Positions 28,941 through 43,034 of a stretch of 64,000 bases of DNA are shown here, piece by piece. The stretch comes from Duganella sacchari. Its GTDB lineage: Bacteria > Pseudomonadota > Gammaproteobacteria > Burkholderiales > Burkholderiaceae_D. The notes beneath the pieces are model-generated. The model was not told the origin of the DNA. It saw only the letters and a list, made by a program, of their open reading frames with translations, and did no database searches. Both the position numbers and the translations under genes were made by a program. The stretch lies in contig NZ_FRCX01000002.1 of assembly GCF_900143065.1 (NCBI RefSeq), forward strand, positions 434,001 to 498,000, in the 5' to 3' direction. Positions within the stretch are counted from its first letter, which is position 1. Every line of letters starts with the position of its first letter.

Positions 28941-29887
28941 GCGACGGGCGTCAGCAGCGGCTTGCCGCTGAAGTGCGCCGACAGATTGTCCACCACCAGC
29001 TGCCCCATGGCGTGGCGGGTTTCCACCGTCAGGCTGCCGATATGCGGCGTCAGCACCACATTGTCCAGCTCACGCAAGGCCACCGGCACGCGCGGCTCAT
29101 CGGCGAAGACATCCAGCGCTGCCATGCCCAGCGTGCGCCCGCGCAGCGCAGTGATGAGCGCCTCCTCATCCACCAGCGAGCCGCGCGCGATATTCACCAG
29201 CGTCCCCTGTGGACCCAATGCCGCCAACACTTCCGCATTCACCGCATGCTGCGTCGCCGCGCCGCCGGGAGCGGCAACCACCAGATAGTCACTGGCCTGC
29301 GCCAGCGCCAGCAGCGACGCGGCACGCGGTACCGTGACGCCGTCGATCGCGCGCGGCTGGAAATACTGAACCTGCATGCCAAACGCCTGCGCCCGGGCGG
29401 CGATGGCCTGGCCGATGCGGCCAAAGCCAAACACGCCGCATACCTTGCCGCGCAGGGCACGCGTGGGCGCTACCGGCTTGCCGGCTTCCCAGGCGCCAGT
29501 CCGCACATAAAAGTCCAGCGCCGGCAGACGGCGCGCCGCCGACAGCAGCAGCGTCAGCGCCAGGTCGGCCACGTCGTCGGTCAGCACGCCCGGGGTATTG
29601 GTCACGGCGATGCCGCGCGCCCGCGTTGCCGCCAGATCCACCGCGTCCGTGCCGATGCCGTTGACCGCCACGATTTCTATTTTTGGCAACTGCGCCAGCA
29701 GCGCGGCGTTGATACCGATGGCACCTGTCGTCAGCACGCCACGCACACCGGGCGCCACGTTTTGCAGCCACGCCGCCTGCGCCTCGCGCGGCTGCTGCCA
29801 CAGATGGTGGCAATCAAACCGCTGCTCCAGCTGCGCCATGACATCGGCGGACGGGCTGGCGGCCATGACTAATACTTCAGGTTTCAT
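28937..29887 (-). CDS. D-isomer-specific 2-hydroxyacid dehydrogenase
   Basis: A 316-residue NAD(P)-dependent dehydrogenase of the glyoxylate/hydroxypyruvate reductase type. The nucleotide site is GVFGFGRIGQAIA; the catalytic Arg, Glu and His appear in NIARGSLVDE, DVFADEP and LTPHIGS. It would reduce 2-keto acids such as hydroxypyruvate or glyoxylate; the exact substrate cannot be fixed. ATG 29887 is chosen over an extension to 29911; AGTAGG lies just upstream. It is convergent with siaD, overlapping by four bases, and unrelated to the signalling genes around it. Confidence 0.9.
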   Translation of the reverse strand: MKPEVLVMAASPSADVMAQLEQRFDCHHLWQQPREAQAAWLQNVAPGVRGVLTTGAIGINAALLAQLPKIEIVAVNGIGTDAVDLAATRARGIAVTNTPGVLTDDVADLALTLLLSAARRLPALDFYVRTGAWEAGKPVAPTRALRGKVCGVFGFGRIGQAIAARAQAFGMQVQYFQPRAIDGVTVPRAASLLALAQASDYLVVAAPGGAATQHAVNAEVLAALGPQGTLVNIARGSLVDEEALITALRGRTLGMAALDVFADEPRVPVALRELDNVVLTPHIGSLTVETRHAMGQLVVDNLSAHFSGKPLLTPVA

Positions 29888-29978
29888 ATAGGTACCTACT
29901 GTCGTTAGCATTGTGGCGATTGTACAAGCGCGGGCGATTTCCCGTTGGGAGTCATAGACTTTCAGTCAGCATTTCCGT

Positions 29979-35042
<5,064 letters not shown>

Positions 35043-35148
35043 CGAAATGGTAGGGTGAAAATGCCTTGAGATCGTATTGTGCATGTCTTACGATGAAGTT
35101 GCGTTCCCCACACGCATCGTTCTCCTCCTCAACATGAAAGGGCAAGAC

Positions 35149-35403
35149 ATGGCCACGCATTCCCCACAAGATCTCGACCTCCTGCTGTCCAAACTGTCGG
35201 GTGACGACAGCTTCCGTCAGAGCTTCCTGAGCGATCCGCAACTGGCGCTGGGCGGCCTGGGTATCAAGCTGGACGCCAGCAGCATTCCGGCGGCACGCAG
35301 CCTGCCATCGAAAGAGCTGATCGCCGCCAGCCGTCACGCCATCAAAGGCAAACTGGAAAACGCCGCCGGCGCCATCCCTTTCTTCCTGTCCGGCCAGCGT
35401 TGA
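35149..35403 (+). CDS. Putative modified peptide (NHLP-leader-like RiPP precursor candidate)
   Basis: An 84-residue protein resembling the putative-modified-peptide family whose leader looks like nitrile hydratase alpha. It has the hallmark DP-x-x-AL-x-x-LGI pattern (FLSDPQLALGGLGIKLD, about residues 26-42), then a Ser/Ala-rich helix and an end reading GAIPFFLSGQR. Cys and Thr are nearly absent, so an azole or lanthionine core is not obvious. AAAGGG six bases before ATG 35149 decides the start; earlier in-frame ATGs (35077, 35134) have none. A terminator follows at 35425. The convergent gene encodes a SagB-type dehydrogenase of the kind associated with this peptide family. Function of the product unknown. 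Confidence 0.75.
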   Translation: MATHSPQDLDLLLSKLSGDDSFRQSFLSDPQLALGGLGIKLDASSIPAARSLPSKELIAASRHAIKGKLENAAGAIPFFLSGQR

Positions 35404-35424
35404 GCGCTCCTCCCCGGCAGTATG

Positions 35425-35456
35425 GCCCGCCCCTGAAAAGGGCCGGGCTTTTTTTT
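35425..35456 (+). terminator. Rho-independent terminator after the peptide gene
   Basis: GCCCG plus CCC pairs with GGG plus CGGGC, with one bulged C and a loop of CTGAAAA, followed by eight T residues (35449-35456). It sits 21 bp after the peptide stop. Its T-run overlaps the stop codon of the convergent SagB-like gene. Confidence 0.85.
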
Positions 35457-36603
35457 ATGGCTCGTAGCGCATCTCCACCGTATTCTGCGCACCGGAAGCG
35501 GGACCGCAGCCGCACACCGCAATCACCATGTCCTTGAGCGGATCAAGGCCCAGCGCGCGTTCGATATCGATTTCATTGACCGCCGCAGTGACAAAGGCCG
35601 GCATTCCCGCCTCCGTGGCCAGCAGATAAAAAGTCTGCGACAGATGGCCCGCATCCAGCAGCAAGGCACGGTAAGCCTTGGCGTGATTGCGGTACTTCCA
35701 GAAATTGCGTTCGACGCGCGAAACCAGCACCACCATCATCGGCGCCGGCTGGAACCAGTCCTGATCGGCCACCATGCGCAGCGCCAGCTCCTCCGTCTGC
35801 GCCGTCGTCATGCCGGAGAGCGGCTCCAGCGCATGCCTGACCGGCTGATAGTGATACAGGCCGGGTTCCAGCCCCTCCACGCGCTGCGCCAGTACATAGA
35901 CTTCGGTTGGATGCAGGCCGCCGGCCGAAGGGCTCAGCTTCTTGAGCACAAAGGCATCCGGCGCCATCTCGCGTTCTCCCTGCGAGCCAAAGGCGCGCTG
36001 CAAGAGCCGCGAGGCCGTCGCAAGCGGCAGCACCGCCTGCGGATCAAAATTACGGCCCGTATAGCGCTGGAACAGCGTGTCATCGAGACGCGCACGTTCC
36101 GGCTGCGGCAGCGCGATTGACTGGCCATCGCTGCGGCGGTCAATGGTCGGACCGGGCGGCGTGCCGTAATTCTCCACCAGCTCCTCAAAGCTGGGGAACT
36201 GCATGCCCTTATCGACCCGCATATCGGCCCAGCGGCTAAACATATGAATCGTGGCTGACAAAGGCCGCCAATGCTGCGAGCGCAGCACCTCATCACGCTC
36301 GCGCAAGGCCGCGCCTTCTGGCGCATCACTGAGCAGCAGGCCGAGGTCCAGCAGGTGGGTAATCGTCGCAGCACCGAATTGCGCTTCGCAAGCAACGCGA
36401 TCCTGCCACAGCGTAAGACTGATCGCCCCCAGCGCCGCGAGTTGCGCAGCATCGACCGAGACCTCATCCCCCAGATGCGGCGCCAGGGCTATCCATTGAA
36501 TAGTCGCAGCGATCGCCCCCTGCCCGGCAAACAGCGACGCCCAATCGACATCCAGATCCTCGCGCGGTTCCACAAACAGCACAGCACAACGCCTGATTTG
36601 CAT
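35455..36603 (-). CDS. SagB/ThcOx-type putative peptide maturation dehydrogenase
   Basis: A 382-residue FMN-dependent nitroreductase-fold protein. The SagB signature LKKLSPSAGGLHPTEVYVLA lies near 208-227, followed by LEPGLYHYQPVRHALEPL and the LLDAGHLSQTFYLLATEAGM helix. In thiazole/oxazole peptide systems SagB oxidises azolines to azoles; this relative is found beside NHLP-like small peptides without the cyclodehydratase. The N-terminal 130 residues, which include the RRCAVLFVEPRED strand, are a separate domain. ATG 36603 has a GGGGG just upstream; an in-frame GTG at 36627 is the alternative. It faces the peptide gene tail to tail, so co-regulation would need separate promoters. Confidence 0.8.
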   Translation of the reverse strand: MQIRRCAVLFVEPREDLDVDWASLFAGQGAIAATIQWIALAPHLGDEVSVDAAQLAALGAISLTLWQDRVACEAQFGAATITHLLDLGLLLSDAPEGAALRERDEVLRSQHWRPLSATIHMFSRWADMRVDKGMQFPSFEELVENYGTPPGPTIDRRSDGQSIALPQPERARLDDTLFQRYTGRNFDPQAVLPLATASRLLQRAFGSQGEREMAPDAFVLKKLSPSAGGLHPTEVYVLAQRVEGLEPGLYHYQPVRHALEPLSGMTTAQTEELALRMVADQDWFQPAPMMVVLVSRVERNFWKYRNHAKAYRALLLDAGHLSQTFYLLATEAGMPAFVTAAVNEIDIERALGLDPLKDMVIAVCGCGPASGAQNTVEMRYEP

Positions 36604-36642
36604 GATGCCCCCGACAGAAATCGACACCCCAAAGCTACCATA

Positions 36643-36736
36643 AATCCGGGGTCAGGTCCGTCATTTCTACACGAACCCAACAGTAACGGACGCTACAGAC
36701 CAGGCCGTGTAGAAATGACGGACCTGACCCCGGATT
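36643..36736. repeat. 31-bp perfect inverted repeat (REP/BIME- or MITE-like element)
   Basis: Arms 36643-36673 and 36706-36736 are exact reverse complements around a 32-bp centre. Each arm contains GGGGTCAGGTCCGTCATTTC. The element fills almost the whole 138-bp gap between the SagB-like gene start and the thpR stop. There is no T-run, so it is unlike a simple terminator. Its size and perfection resemble palindromic elements mobilised by REP-associated tyrosine transposases, but no transposase is in the window. Confidence 0.7.
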
Positions 36737-36741
36737 GGCCG

Positions 36742-37326
36742 TTAAAAAGGCCAGCGCTTGAGGATGGTATAGGGTCGGCCTTGGTCGATGTGGCTGTGCA
36801 GGAGCACGAGTTCGCGCACAGTCCATTCGACCGGCGCTACGCTTTGCGGTGCGGCGGTGACGTCGTCGTAGAGCATCGTCACGTGCGGTGTGTAGCTCGC
36901 CGGACTGCGCACGCCGCTGGTTTTCAGCAGCGCGGTGGCCAGGTTTTTGTAGAAGCCATTGAGGCCGACGATGCCTTCGGTGCCAGTCAGCACCAGCGGG
37001 CGGTGGCGCGGACCGGTGATGAAGGTTTGCGCGGTGTCGAAGCTGACTTTAAACGGTAACGTGCTGTCGGCCACCAGCGCTGCGGCTTTTGATGCGCTTT
37101 TGATCAGCGCGTCGGGCATGCCGGGGAAGTCGCCCAGCACGCACAAGGTGACGTGCAGTTTGAGGTCGTTGATCGGCCGGCCCGTCATGCCATGCTGCGT
37201 CTTGAGTTCCGCAGCCAATGCGCTGATGGCGGTGATGGCATGCTGGTCCGGCATCACGGCGAAGAACAGCCGGTCGGTGTTCTTCGGTGGCGGTTCGAAA
37301 TCGAACAGGGAGGCTTGTTCTGACAT
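36742..37326 (-). CDS. thpR: RNA 2',3'-cyclic phosphodiesterase (2'-5' RNA ligase family)
   Basis: A 194-residue 2H phosphoesterase with two HxT motifs, LKLHVTLCVLG and YTPHVTMLYDD, that form the active site. ThpR-type enzymes hydrolyse RNA 2',3'-cyclic phosphates and can ligate 2'-5' ends in vitro. The start ATG 37326 directly follows the regA stop with no spacing, so it is the last gene of the cyo-regBA operon. The functional connection to respiration is not evident. Confidence 0.88.
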   Translation of the reverse strand: MSEQASLFDFEPPPKNTDRLFFAVMPDQHAITAISALAAELKTQHGMTGRPINDLKLHVTLCVLGDFPGMPDALIKSASKAAALVADSTLPFKVSFDTAQTFITGPRHRPLVLTGTEGIVGLNGFYKNLATALLKTSGVRSPASYTPHVTMLYDDVTAAPQSVAPVEWTVRELVLLHSHIDQGRPYTILKRWPF

Positions 37327-37866
37327 TTATTTGACTCGCTGCTTTTCCAGTTTGCGCGCCAGGGTGCGACGGTGCATGCCCAGTCGTCGCGCGGCTTCGG
37401 AGATGTTGAAATCGGTCTCGGCCAGCACCGCGTGGATGTGCTCCCACTCCAGCGTCTTGACCGATGTCGCGCGCGTGCTCAGTTCCAGGTCCGCCGCGCC
37501 AGCCACGTGCTCGAACGCGGCTTCGATGTCGTCGGTATTGGATGGCTTGGCCAGGTACTGGCACGCGCCGAGCTTGATCGCTTCCACGGCGGTGTTGATG
37601 CTGGCGAAGCCGGTCAGCACCACGATGAGCATTTCTTCATCATGCTCGTGCAGCATCTGCACGCACGCCAGGCCGGACGAGTTGCCTTTCAACTTCAGGT
37701 CCACCACCGCATAGCCGGGCGAATGATCGACCAGCAGCGCGCTGGCTTCGTCCACATTTTCCGCCAGCAGCACTTTGTAGCCGCGACGCTCGAAAGAACG
37801 CCCCAAGGTCCGGGCAAAGGCCGCATCGTCTTCGACCAGCAGCAGTACTCGTTCTTCTATTGTCAT
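37327..37866 (-). CDS. regA: RegA/PrrA/RoxR-type redox response regulator
   Basis: A 179-residue response regulator: a receiver with acidic pocket VEDD, phospho-acceptor Asp in VVDLKLKG and Lys in YLAKP, then a Fis-type helix-turn-helix ending GMHRRTLARKLEKQRVK, the hallmark of RegA orthologues. RegA proteins tune respiration and redox-responsive genes, including terminal oxidases. ATG 37866 overlaps the regB stop by four bases (ATGA), so kinase and regulator are co-translated. Lying downstream of cyoABCD, it is a natural regulator of this operon. Confidence 0.92.
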   Translation of the reverse strand: MTIEERVLLLVEDDAAFARTLGRSFERRGYKVLLAENVDEASALLVDHSPGYAVVDLKLKGNSSGLACVQMLHEHDEEMLIVVLTGFASINTAVEAIKLGACQYLAKPSNTDDIEAAFEHVAGAADLELSTRATSVKTLEWEHIHAVLAETDFNISEAARRLGMHRRTLARKLEKQRVK

Positions 37867-39236
37867 GTCGTTTGTTGTTCCGATTTGATCTCGATGGCGG
37901 ACAACGGCAGCGTCAAACGCACCATCGCCCCGCCCTGCGGCAGATTGGTCGCAGTGACTTCTCCGCCCAGCGTGCGCGCCACATTCACCACCAGGAACAG
38001 CCCCAGGCCACCGCCCGGACGTCCTTTGCTGGAGTTGTATGGCTTGCCGAACTGCGCCAGTATAGACGGATCGAAGCCGGCGCCCTTGTCTGTCACTTGC
38101 AGCACCAGCGTGTCGCCTTCGACGCTGGTCTGCATGCGCAGCCACGCGGGCGACGCTTCCAGCGCATTATCCAGCACATTGCAGATCATTTGCTTTAGCG
38201 TGGAATCAGACACCACGGGATGGTCCGGCGTGATGCGGTTGTCAAACTCGAAATCTACCACGGGACGGCCGATGCGCCACTCCGCCACTACTTCATCCAG
38301 GAAGGTGTTGATGGTGGTCGCGGCCGACGATTCGCCGCGCGTTTCGCCCGCCGACAGCAGGATGCCGCTGACGATGGACTTGCAGCGCTTGAGCTGCGTC
38401 TGCATTTCGGCGATTTCTTCCAGCAGCACCGGATTGCCTTTGAACTCGGGCATGTGCTTCCAGTCGCCCAGGATCACGGCCAGCGTCGCCAGCGGCGTCC
38501 CCAGTTCATGCGCGGCGCCTGACGCCAGCAGGCCCATACGCACGATGTGCTCTTCCTCTGCCGCGCGCTGGCGCAAGTTCGCCAGCTTGGCCGCGCTGCT
38601 GCGCATGTTCTGCGTGATGCGGGTAATGAAGATCACCAGCAGCGCCGCGTCCAGGATGAAGCAGATCAGCATGCCCTGCACGTACAGGCTGAAGATGCCC
38701 AGCGCATGGTCCTGCGGCAGCGGCAGCGGCTCGGAGAACAGCGCCAGCCCGACGATACAGGCGCCGGTGACGATCACGATGGTCCAGGTTGACCATGTCT
38801 CCAGCAGCACTGCGCCCAGAATCACGTGCAGCAGGTACAGGAACACGAAGGGATTGGTGGCGCCGCCGCTCAGGTAGAGCTGCGCCGTGAGACTGGCTAC
38901 GTCCACCGTCAGCGCCAGCAGCAGTTCGCTGTTGGACACCACCTGGTTTTCCTGCCAGCGCAGGATGCTGGCGACGTTGAACGCAATCAGGCAGGCCAGC
39001 ACGTTCAGCATGGCCGGCATCGGCAGCCGCACGCCGAGCAGGATGGAGGCCGTGGCGATCGTGGTGATCTGGCCGATCACCGCGATCCAGCGCAGCTGGA
39101 TCAGCTGCTGCATGTTTTTGTGGCCGGCCGCGTGGGTGATGGTGTTGGCCGACGCATTCACCGAGGCCAGTGGCTCCACCACCGGCATGCCTGGCCGGCC
39201 TCTGTCGTAAGGATTAGGTTGTTTGTTTGCGCGCAT
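37863..39236 (-). CDS. regB: RegB/PrrB/RoxS-type redox sensor histidine kinase
   Basis: A 457-residue membrane kinase with about six helices (residues 45-220). GGATNPF (about 124-130) matches the ubiquinone-binding GGxxNPF heptad of RegB. The H-box GAAHELGTPLATL (His about 243) is the RegB type, and a Cys in KRCKSIV resembles the redox-active Cys position. The ATPase lobe has NVLDNALEAS and GGGLGLFL. It would monitor the quinone pool redox state and phosphorylate RegA. It overlaps surf1 by 23 bp if ATG 39236 is the start; an internal ATG at 39188 is possible. Confidence 0.9.
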   Translation of the reverse strand: MRANKQPNPYDRGRPGMPVVEPLASVNASANTITHAAGHKNMQQLIQLRWIAVIGQITTIATASILLGVRLPMPAMLNVLACLIAFNVASILRWQENQVVSNSELLLALTVDVASLTAQLYLSGGATNPFVFLYLLHVILGAVLLETWSTWTIVIVTGACIVGLALFSEPLPLPQDHALGIFSLYVQGMLICFILDAALLVIFITRITQNMRSSAAKLANLRQRAAEEEHIVRMGLLASGAAHELGTPLATLAVILGDWKHMPEFKGNPVLLEEIAEMQTQLKRCKSIVSGILLSAGETRGESSAATTINTFLDEVVAEWRIGRPVVDFEFDNRITPDHPVVSDSTLKQMICNVLDNALEASPAWLRMQTSVEGDTLVLQVTDKGAGFDPSILAQFGKPYNSSKGRPGGGLGLFLVVNVARTLGGEVTATNLPQGGAMVRLTLPLSAIEIKSEQQTT

Positions 39237-40002
39237 CTCGGATGACCCATACCGTCGCAGCAGCCACCATCAGGGCCAGTGCGTACCAGGTGATAGCATA
39301 AACCAGATGGTTGTTGACGAAGGAAATAACCGTCAGGCCGCCCATCGGCTGCTCACCCGCCACCGGCCCCGCTGCCTGCGCGGAAGGCGCGTCTGCATCG
39401 ACAAAGTACGGCGCCACCGCCGGCAGGCCGCGCGCCTGCGCAATCGCCTGCAGGTCACGCGTGTACCAGTAATTGCGCGCCGGTTCGTTCTGGCGCAGAC
39501 GCCCGGCCAGCTCGTTGAGCCGCAGCAGGCCGCTGAACGCCACCGTCGCGCCCTGCGCCGTCTTGCAGGCATCGGCGGCGGCCATCGCGGGCACCGCCTG
39601 CGGCTTCCAGCCGCCGATACCGGCCGGCACAAAACCACGGTTAATCATGACGATGCCGCCGTCCGCCGTACACAGCGGCGTCAGCACCCAGTAGCCGATG
39701 CCGCGGTCCAGCGATGCCAGCACCTGCGTGGTCGAACCATCGAGCAGCACGCCACTGAGCTGCACGCGGCGGTATTCATCCGCTTCGGCGTTCAGCTGCG
39801 GCCATTGCGCCATCGATGGCGCAGCGACGGGCGCCGCATGCACGCGCTGGTCGACGCGCTCGATCAGCGCCAGTTTCCATTGAAGCCTGAATATCTGCCA
39901 AGTCCCCAAAGCAAAAAACCCTGCAAACATCACCCCGGCCACGAGGGCCAGGATGACGCGCAGGGCGCGGGGACGTTGGCGCTTGATGGCGCCTGTCATC
40001 AT
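39214..40002 (-). CDS. SURF1 family oxidase assembly protein
   Basis: A 262-residue protein with one helix at each end (about 14-34 and 230-252) flanking a periplasmic domain, as in SURF1/Shy1. Motifs include FALGTWQIFRLQWKLALI, VLASLDRGIGYWVLTPL and the C-terminal NNHLVYAITWYALALM. SURF1 helps insert heme into heme-copper oxidases; here it would serve the Cyo quinol oxidase. ATG 40002 overlaps the cyoD stop by four bases. No cyoE farnesyltransferase lies in the operon, so heme O synthesis must be encoded elsewhere. Confidence 0.9.
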   Translation of the reverse strand: MMTGAIKRQRPRALRVILALVAGVMFAGFFALGTWQIFRLQWKLALIERVDQRVHAAPVAAPSMAQWPQLNAEADEYRRVQLSGVLLDGSTTQVLASLDRGIGYWVLTPLCTADGGIVMINRGFVPAGIGGWKPQAVPAMAAADACKTAQGATVAFSGLLRLNELAGRLRQNEPARNYWYTRDLQAIAQARGLPAVAPYFVDADAPSAQAAGPVAGEQPMGGLTVISFVNNHLVYAITWYALALMVAAATVWVIRDARKQTT

Positions 40003-40409
40003 TGCATGTCTTGCATGTTGTGAGCGTCGTTACCCATCGAAGGCATCATGTTGATGTTCATGTGGTACATGACCCAGATCGAGCCAGCCAGTACGATCAC
40101 CAGCAGCACCAGCGTGAACACGGTGGCCAGCAAGGACCAGCCGCCTTCTGCTTTGCCGTTCATGTGCAGGAAGTAGATCATGTGGACCACCACCTGGATC
40201 GCCGCAAAGCCCAGGATCACCACTGCGGTGGTGCTCGACTTGTCGAACACCTTGGCCATCACCAGCCAGAATGGAATCGCGGTCAGGATCACCGACAGGA
40301 TGAAACCAATCGCGTAGTCCTTCAGGCTGCCGTGGTGGCCGTCGCCTTCATGGCCGTGGCCATGGTCGTCATGGTGGCCGTGCTCAGAGTGATTATGTGG
40401 TGCGCTCAT
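39999..40409 (-). CDS. cyoD: Cytochrome bo3 ubiquinol oxidase subunit IV
   Basis: A 136-residue small subunit with three membrane helices (YAIGFILSVILTAIPFWLVM, STTAVVILGFAAIQVVVHMI, LLATVFTLVLLVIVLAGSIW). The N-terminus is rich in His and Gly (HNHSEHGHHDDHGHGHEGDG), unusual and possibly metal binding. The C-terminus is Met-rich. Start ATG 40409 overlaps the cyoC stop by four bases; a longer frame to 40490 lies inside cyoC and is rejected. Confidence 0.93.
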   Translation of the reverse strand: MSAPHNHSEHGHHDDHGHGHEGDGHHGSLKDYAIGFILSVILTAIPFWLVMAKVFDKSSTTAVVILGFAAIQVVVHMIYFLHMNGKAEGGWSLLATVFTLVLLVIVLAGSIWVMYHMNINMMPSMGNDAHNMQDMQ

Positions 40410-41035
40410 GGCAGGACTCCCATCAGGTAGACAAAGGTAAAGACGCCGATCCAGATCACGTCCAGGAAGTGCCAGAACATCGACAGGCACATCAGGCGAC
40501 GGTTGTTTTCATGGGTCAGGCCATGTTTCGCCAGCTGGAACACCAGGGTGAGCAGCCAGATCGAACCGAAGGTCACGTGCAGACCGTGGGTGCCGACCAG
40601 TGCGAAGAACGAGGTCAGAAACGCGCTGCGCTGCGGACCTGCACCTTCATGGATCAGGTGCAGGAACTCATACACCTCGAGGTACAGGAAGCACAGGCCG
40701 AAGGCGCCGGTCACCAGCAGCCAGATGATGGTGGCTTTCAGGTTCTTGCGCTGCGACGCGATCATCGCGAAGCCGTAGGTGATCGACGACAGCAGCAGGA
40801 AGCCCGTATTCAGGGCCACCAGCGGCAGGTCAAACAGTTCCGCGCCCGACGGGCCGCCCGCATAGTTGCGGCCCAGGACTGCGTAAGCGGCAAACAGGCC
40901 TGCGAACAGCAGGCAGTCGCTCATCAGGTAGATCCAGAAGCCCAGCAGCGTGCTGTTCTCAGGATGATGGTCACGCACGTAGTAACGCGCGCTTGGATCT
41001 GCGCTCAGGGCGCCATTAGCGTTAATTTCAGACAT
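40406..41035 (-). CDS. cyoC: Cytochrome bo3 ubiquinol oxidase subunit III
   Basis: A 209-residue subunit III with five membrane helices: [78 protein letters not shown] and [20 protein letters not shown]. The HGLHV and WHFLD motifs are those of CyoC. It stabilises the catalytic subunit. The start ATG 41035 overlaps the cyoB 3' end by eight bases. Confidence 0.95.
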   Translation of the reverse strand: MSEINANGALSADPSARYYVRDHHPENSTLLGFWIYLMSDCLLFAGLFAAYAVLGRNYAGGPSGAELFDLPLVALNTGFLLLSSITYGFAMIASQRKNLKATIIWLLVTGAFGLCFLYLEVYEFLHLIHEGAGPQRSAFLTSFFALVGTHGLHVTFGSIWLLTLVFQLAKHGLTHENNRRLMCLSMFWHFLDVIWIGVFTFVYLMGVLP

Positions 41036-43034
41036 GGCTTTCCAGCAAACGGGTATGCGCTTCTTCGGTACGAACTACTTCATCGGCTTTGATGTAGAAG
41101 TCGCGGTTGTAGTTAAAGGTGTGGATGATGATGGCAGCAACCATCGCCACGAAGGACGCGACTGCAGGAATCCACATCGACCAGACCATGGCAAAGCCGA
41201 AGGCGAAGGCCAGTGCCGAGATGATGAAGCCGGCGCCGGTGTTCTTCGGCATGTGGATATCCACGAAGCCGGTCAACGGACGCTTGTAGTTGTTGGCTTT
41301 CATGTCAGCCCAGCTGTCGCTGTCGTGCACCACCGGGGTGAACGCGAAGTTGTAGTCTGGCGGTGGCGACGAGGTTGCCCACTCCAGCGTACGGCCTTCC
41401 CACGGATCGCCGGTGACGTCGCGCAGCTTGGCGCGGTCTTTCCAGCTCAGGAAAATCTGCAGCAGGAAGGCGCCGATACCAGCAGCAATGATCACGGCAC
41501 CCAGTGCAGCGATGATGAAGTAGATCTGCAGCGATGGATCATCGAAGTGGTTCATGCGGCGAGTAACGCCCATGAAGCCCATGATGTACAGCGGCGTGAA
41601 CGCGACCCAGAAGCCGACCAGCCAGCACCAGAACGATACCTTGCCCCAGAACTCATTGAGCTTGTAGCCGAAGGCTTTCGGGAACCAGTAGTTGATACCG
41701 GCGAACAGGCCGAACACCACGCCACCGATAATCACGTTGTGGAAGTGAGCGATCAGGAACAGCGAATTGTGCAGCACGAAGTCGGCAGGTGGCACGGCCA
41801 GCATCACGCCGGTCATACCGCCGATGACGAAGGTCAGCATGAAGCCCACGGTCCACATCATAGGCACGGTGAAGCGGATGCGGCCCTTGTACATGGTGAA
41901 CAGCCAGTTGAAGATCTTCGCGCCCGTCGGGATCGAGATAATCATGGTGGTGATGCCGAAGAACGAGTTGACACTCGCGCCGGAGCCCATGGTGAAGAAG
42001 TGGTGCAGCCATACCAGGTAGGACAGCACGGTAATCACGACGGTTGCATACACCATCGAGGTGTAGCCGAACAGACGCTTGCCGGAGAAGGTCGAGACGA
42101 TTTCCGAGAACACGCCAAAGACCGGCAGAATCAGGATGTACACCTCAGGGTGGCCCCAGATCCAGATCAGGTTCACGTACAGCATTGGGTTACCACCCAA
42201 TTCGTTGGTGAAGAAGTTGAAGCCGGCAACGCGGTCCAGCGACAGCATGGCCAGGGTGATGGTCAGGATCGGGAAGGTCGCAACGATCAGCGCATTGGTG
42301 CACAGTGCGGTCCAGGTGAAGACCGGCATTTTCATCATGCTCATGCCTGGGGCGCGCATCTTGATGATGGTGGCCAGCAGGTTGACGCCAGATAGCGTGG
42401 TACCGACACCCGCAACCTGCAGGGACCAGATGTAGTAGTCGACCCCGACGTCCGGCGACGCGGCGATGCCCGACAGCGGCGGGAATGCCAGCCAGCCGGT
42501 TTTACCGAATTCACCAACGAACAGCGAGACCATGGTCAGCATGGCGCCGAAGGTGGTCATCCAGAACGAGAAGTTGTTCAGGAACGGGAACGAAACGTCG
42601 CGCGCGCCGATCTGCAGCGGCACCACGTAGTTCATCAGGCCCGTGACCAGCGGCATGGCGACGAAGAAAATCATGATCGTGCCGTGGGCGGTGAACACCT
42701 GGTCGAAGTGGTGCGGCGGCAGGAAGCCGGGATTGTCGCCGAAGGCCATGGCCTGCTGCGCGCGCATCATGAGCGCGTCGGCAAAGCCGCGCAGCAGCAT
42801 GACGATACCCAGCACCATGTACATGATGCCGATTTTCTTGTGGTCGATGGAAGTGATCCAGTCGCGCCACAGCGGGCCCCACAGACGGAATTTAAACATG
42901 GCAGCCAGCAGCGCGAGGCCGCCGATCGCCACCATGGCGAAAGTGCCGATCAGGATAGGCTCGTGGTATGGAATTGCTTCCAGCGACAGCCGTCCGAAGA
43001 TCAGATTGGTGAGATTCAGATCAGACATGGTCAT
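41028..43034 (-). CDS. cyoB: Cytochrome bo3 ubiquinol oxidase subunit I
   Basis: A 668-residue heme-copper oxidase catalytic subunit with about 15 membrane helices. [15 protein letters not shown] carries a CuB His and the cross-linked Tyr; [10 protein letters not shown] holds the two other CuB His; [12 protein letters not shown] has the heme ligands. It oxidises ubiquinol, reduces oxygen to water and pumps protons at the cytoplasmic membrane. Length agrees with E. coli CyoB (663). ATG 43034 overlaps the cyoA stop by four bases. Confidence 0.97.
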   Translation of the reverse strand: MTMSDLNLTNLIFGRLSLEAIPYHEPILIGTFAMVAIGGLALLAAMFKFRLWGPLWRDWITSIDHKKIGIMYMVLGIVMLLRGFADALMMRAQQAMAFGDNPGFLPPHHFDQVFTAHGTIMIFFVAMPLVTGLMNYVVPLQIGARDVSFPFLNNFSFWMTTFGAMLTMVSLFVGEFGKTGWLAFPPLSGIAASPDVGVDYYIWSLQVAGVGTTLSGVNLLATIIKMRAPGMSMMKMPVFTWTALCTNALIVATFPILTITLAMLSLDRVAGFNFFTNELGGNPMLYVNLIWIWGHPEVYILILPVFGVFSEIVSTFSGKRLFGYTSMVYATVVITVLSYLVWLHHFFTMGSGASVNSFFGITTMIISIPTGAKIFNWLFTMYKGRIRFTVPMMWTVGFMLTFVIGGMTGVMLAVPPADFVLHNSLFLIAHFHNVIIGGVVFGLFAGINYWFPKAFGYKLNEFWGKVSFWCWLVGFWVAFTPLYIMGFMGVTRRMNHFDDPSLQIYFIIAALGAVIIAAGIGAFLLQIFLSWKDRAKLRDVTGDPWEGRTLEWATSSPPPDYNFAFTPVVHDSDSWADMKANNYKRPLTGFVDIHMPKNTGAGFIISALAFAFGFAMVWSMWIPAVASFVAMVAAIIIHTFNYNRDFYIKADEVVRTEEAHTRLLESHV

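Noticed and set aside
36643..36736. Bidirectional transcription terminator
   Set aside because: The stem is far longer than usual, has a 32-bp centre and no T-run on either side.
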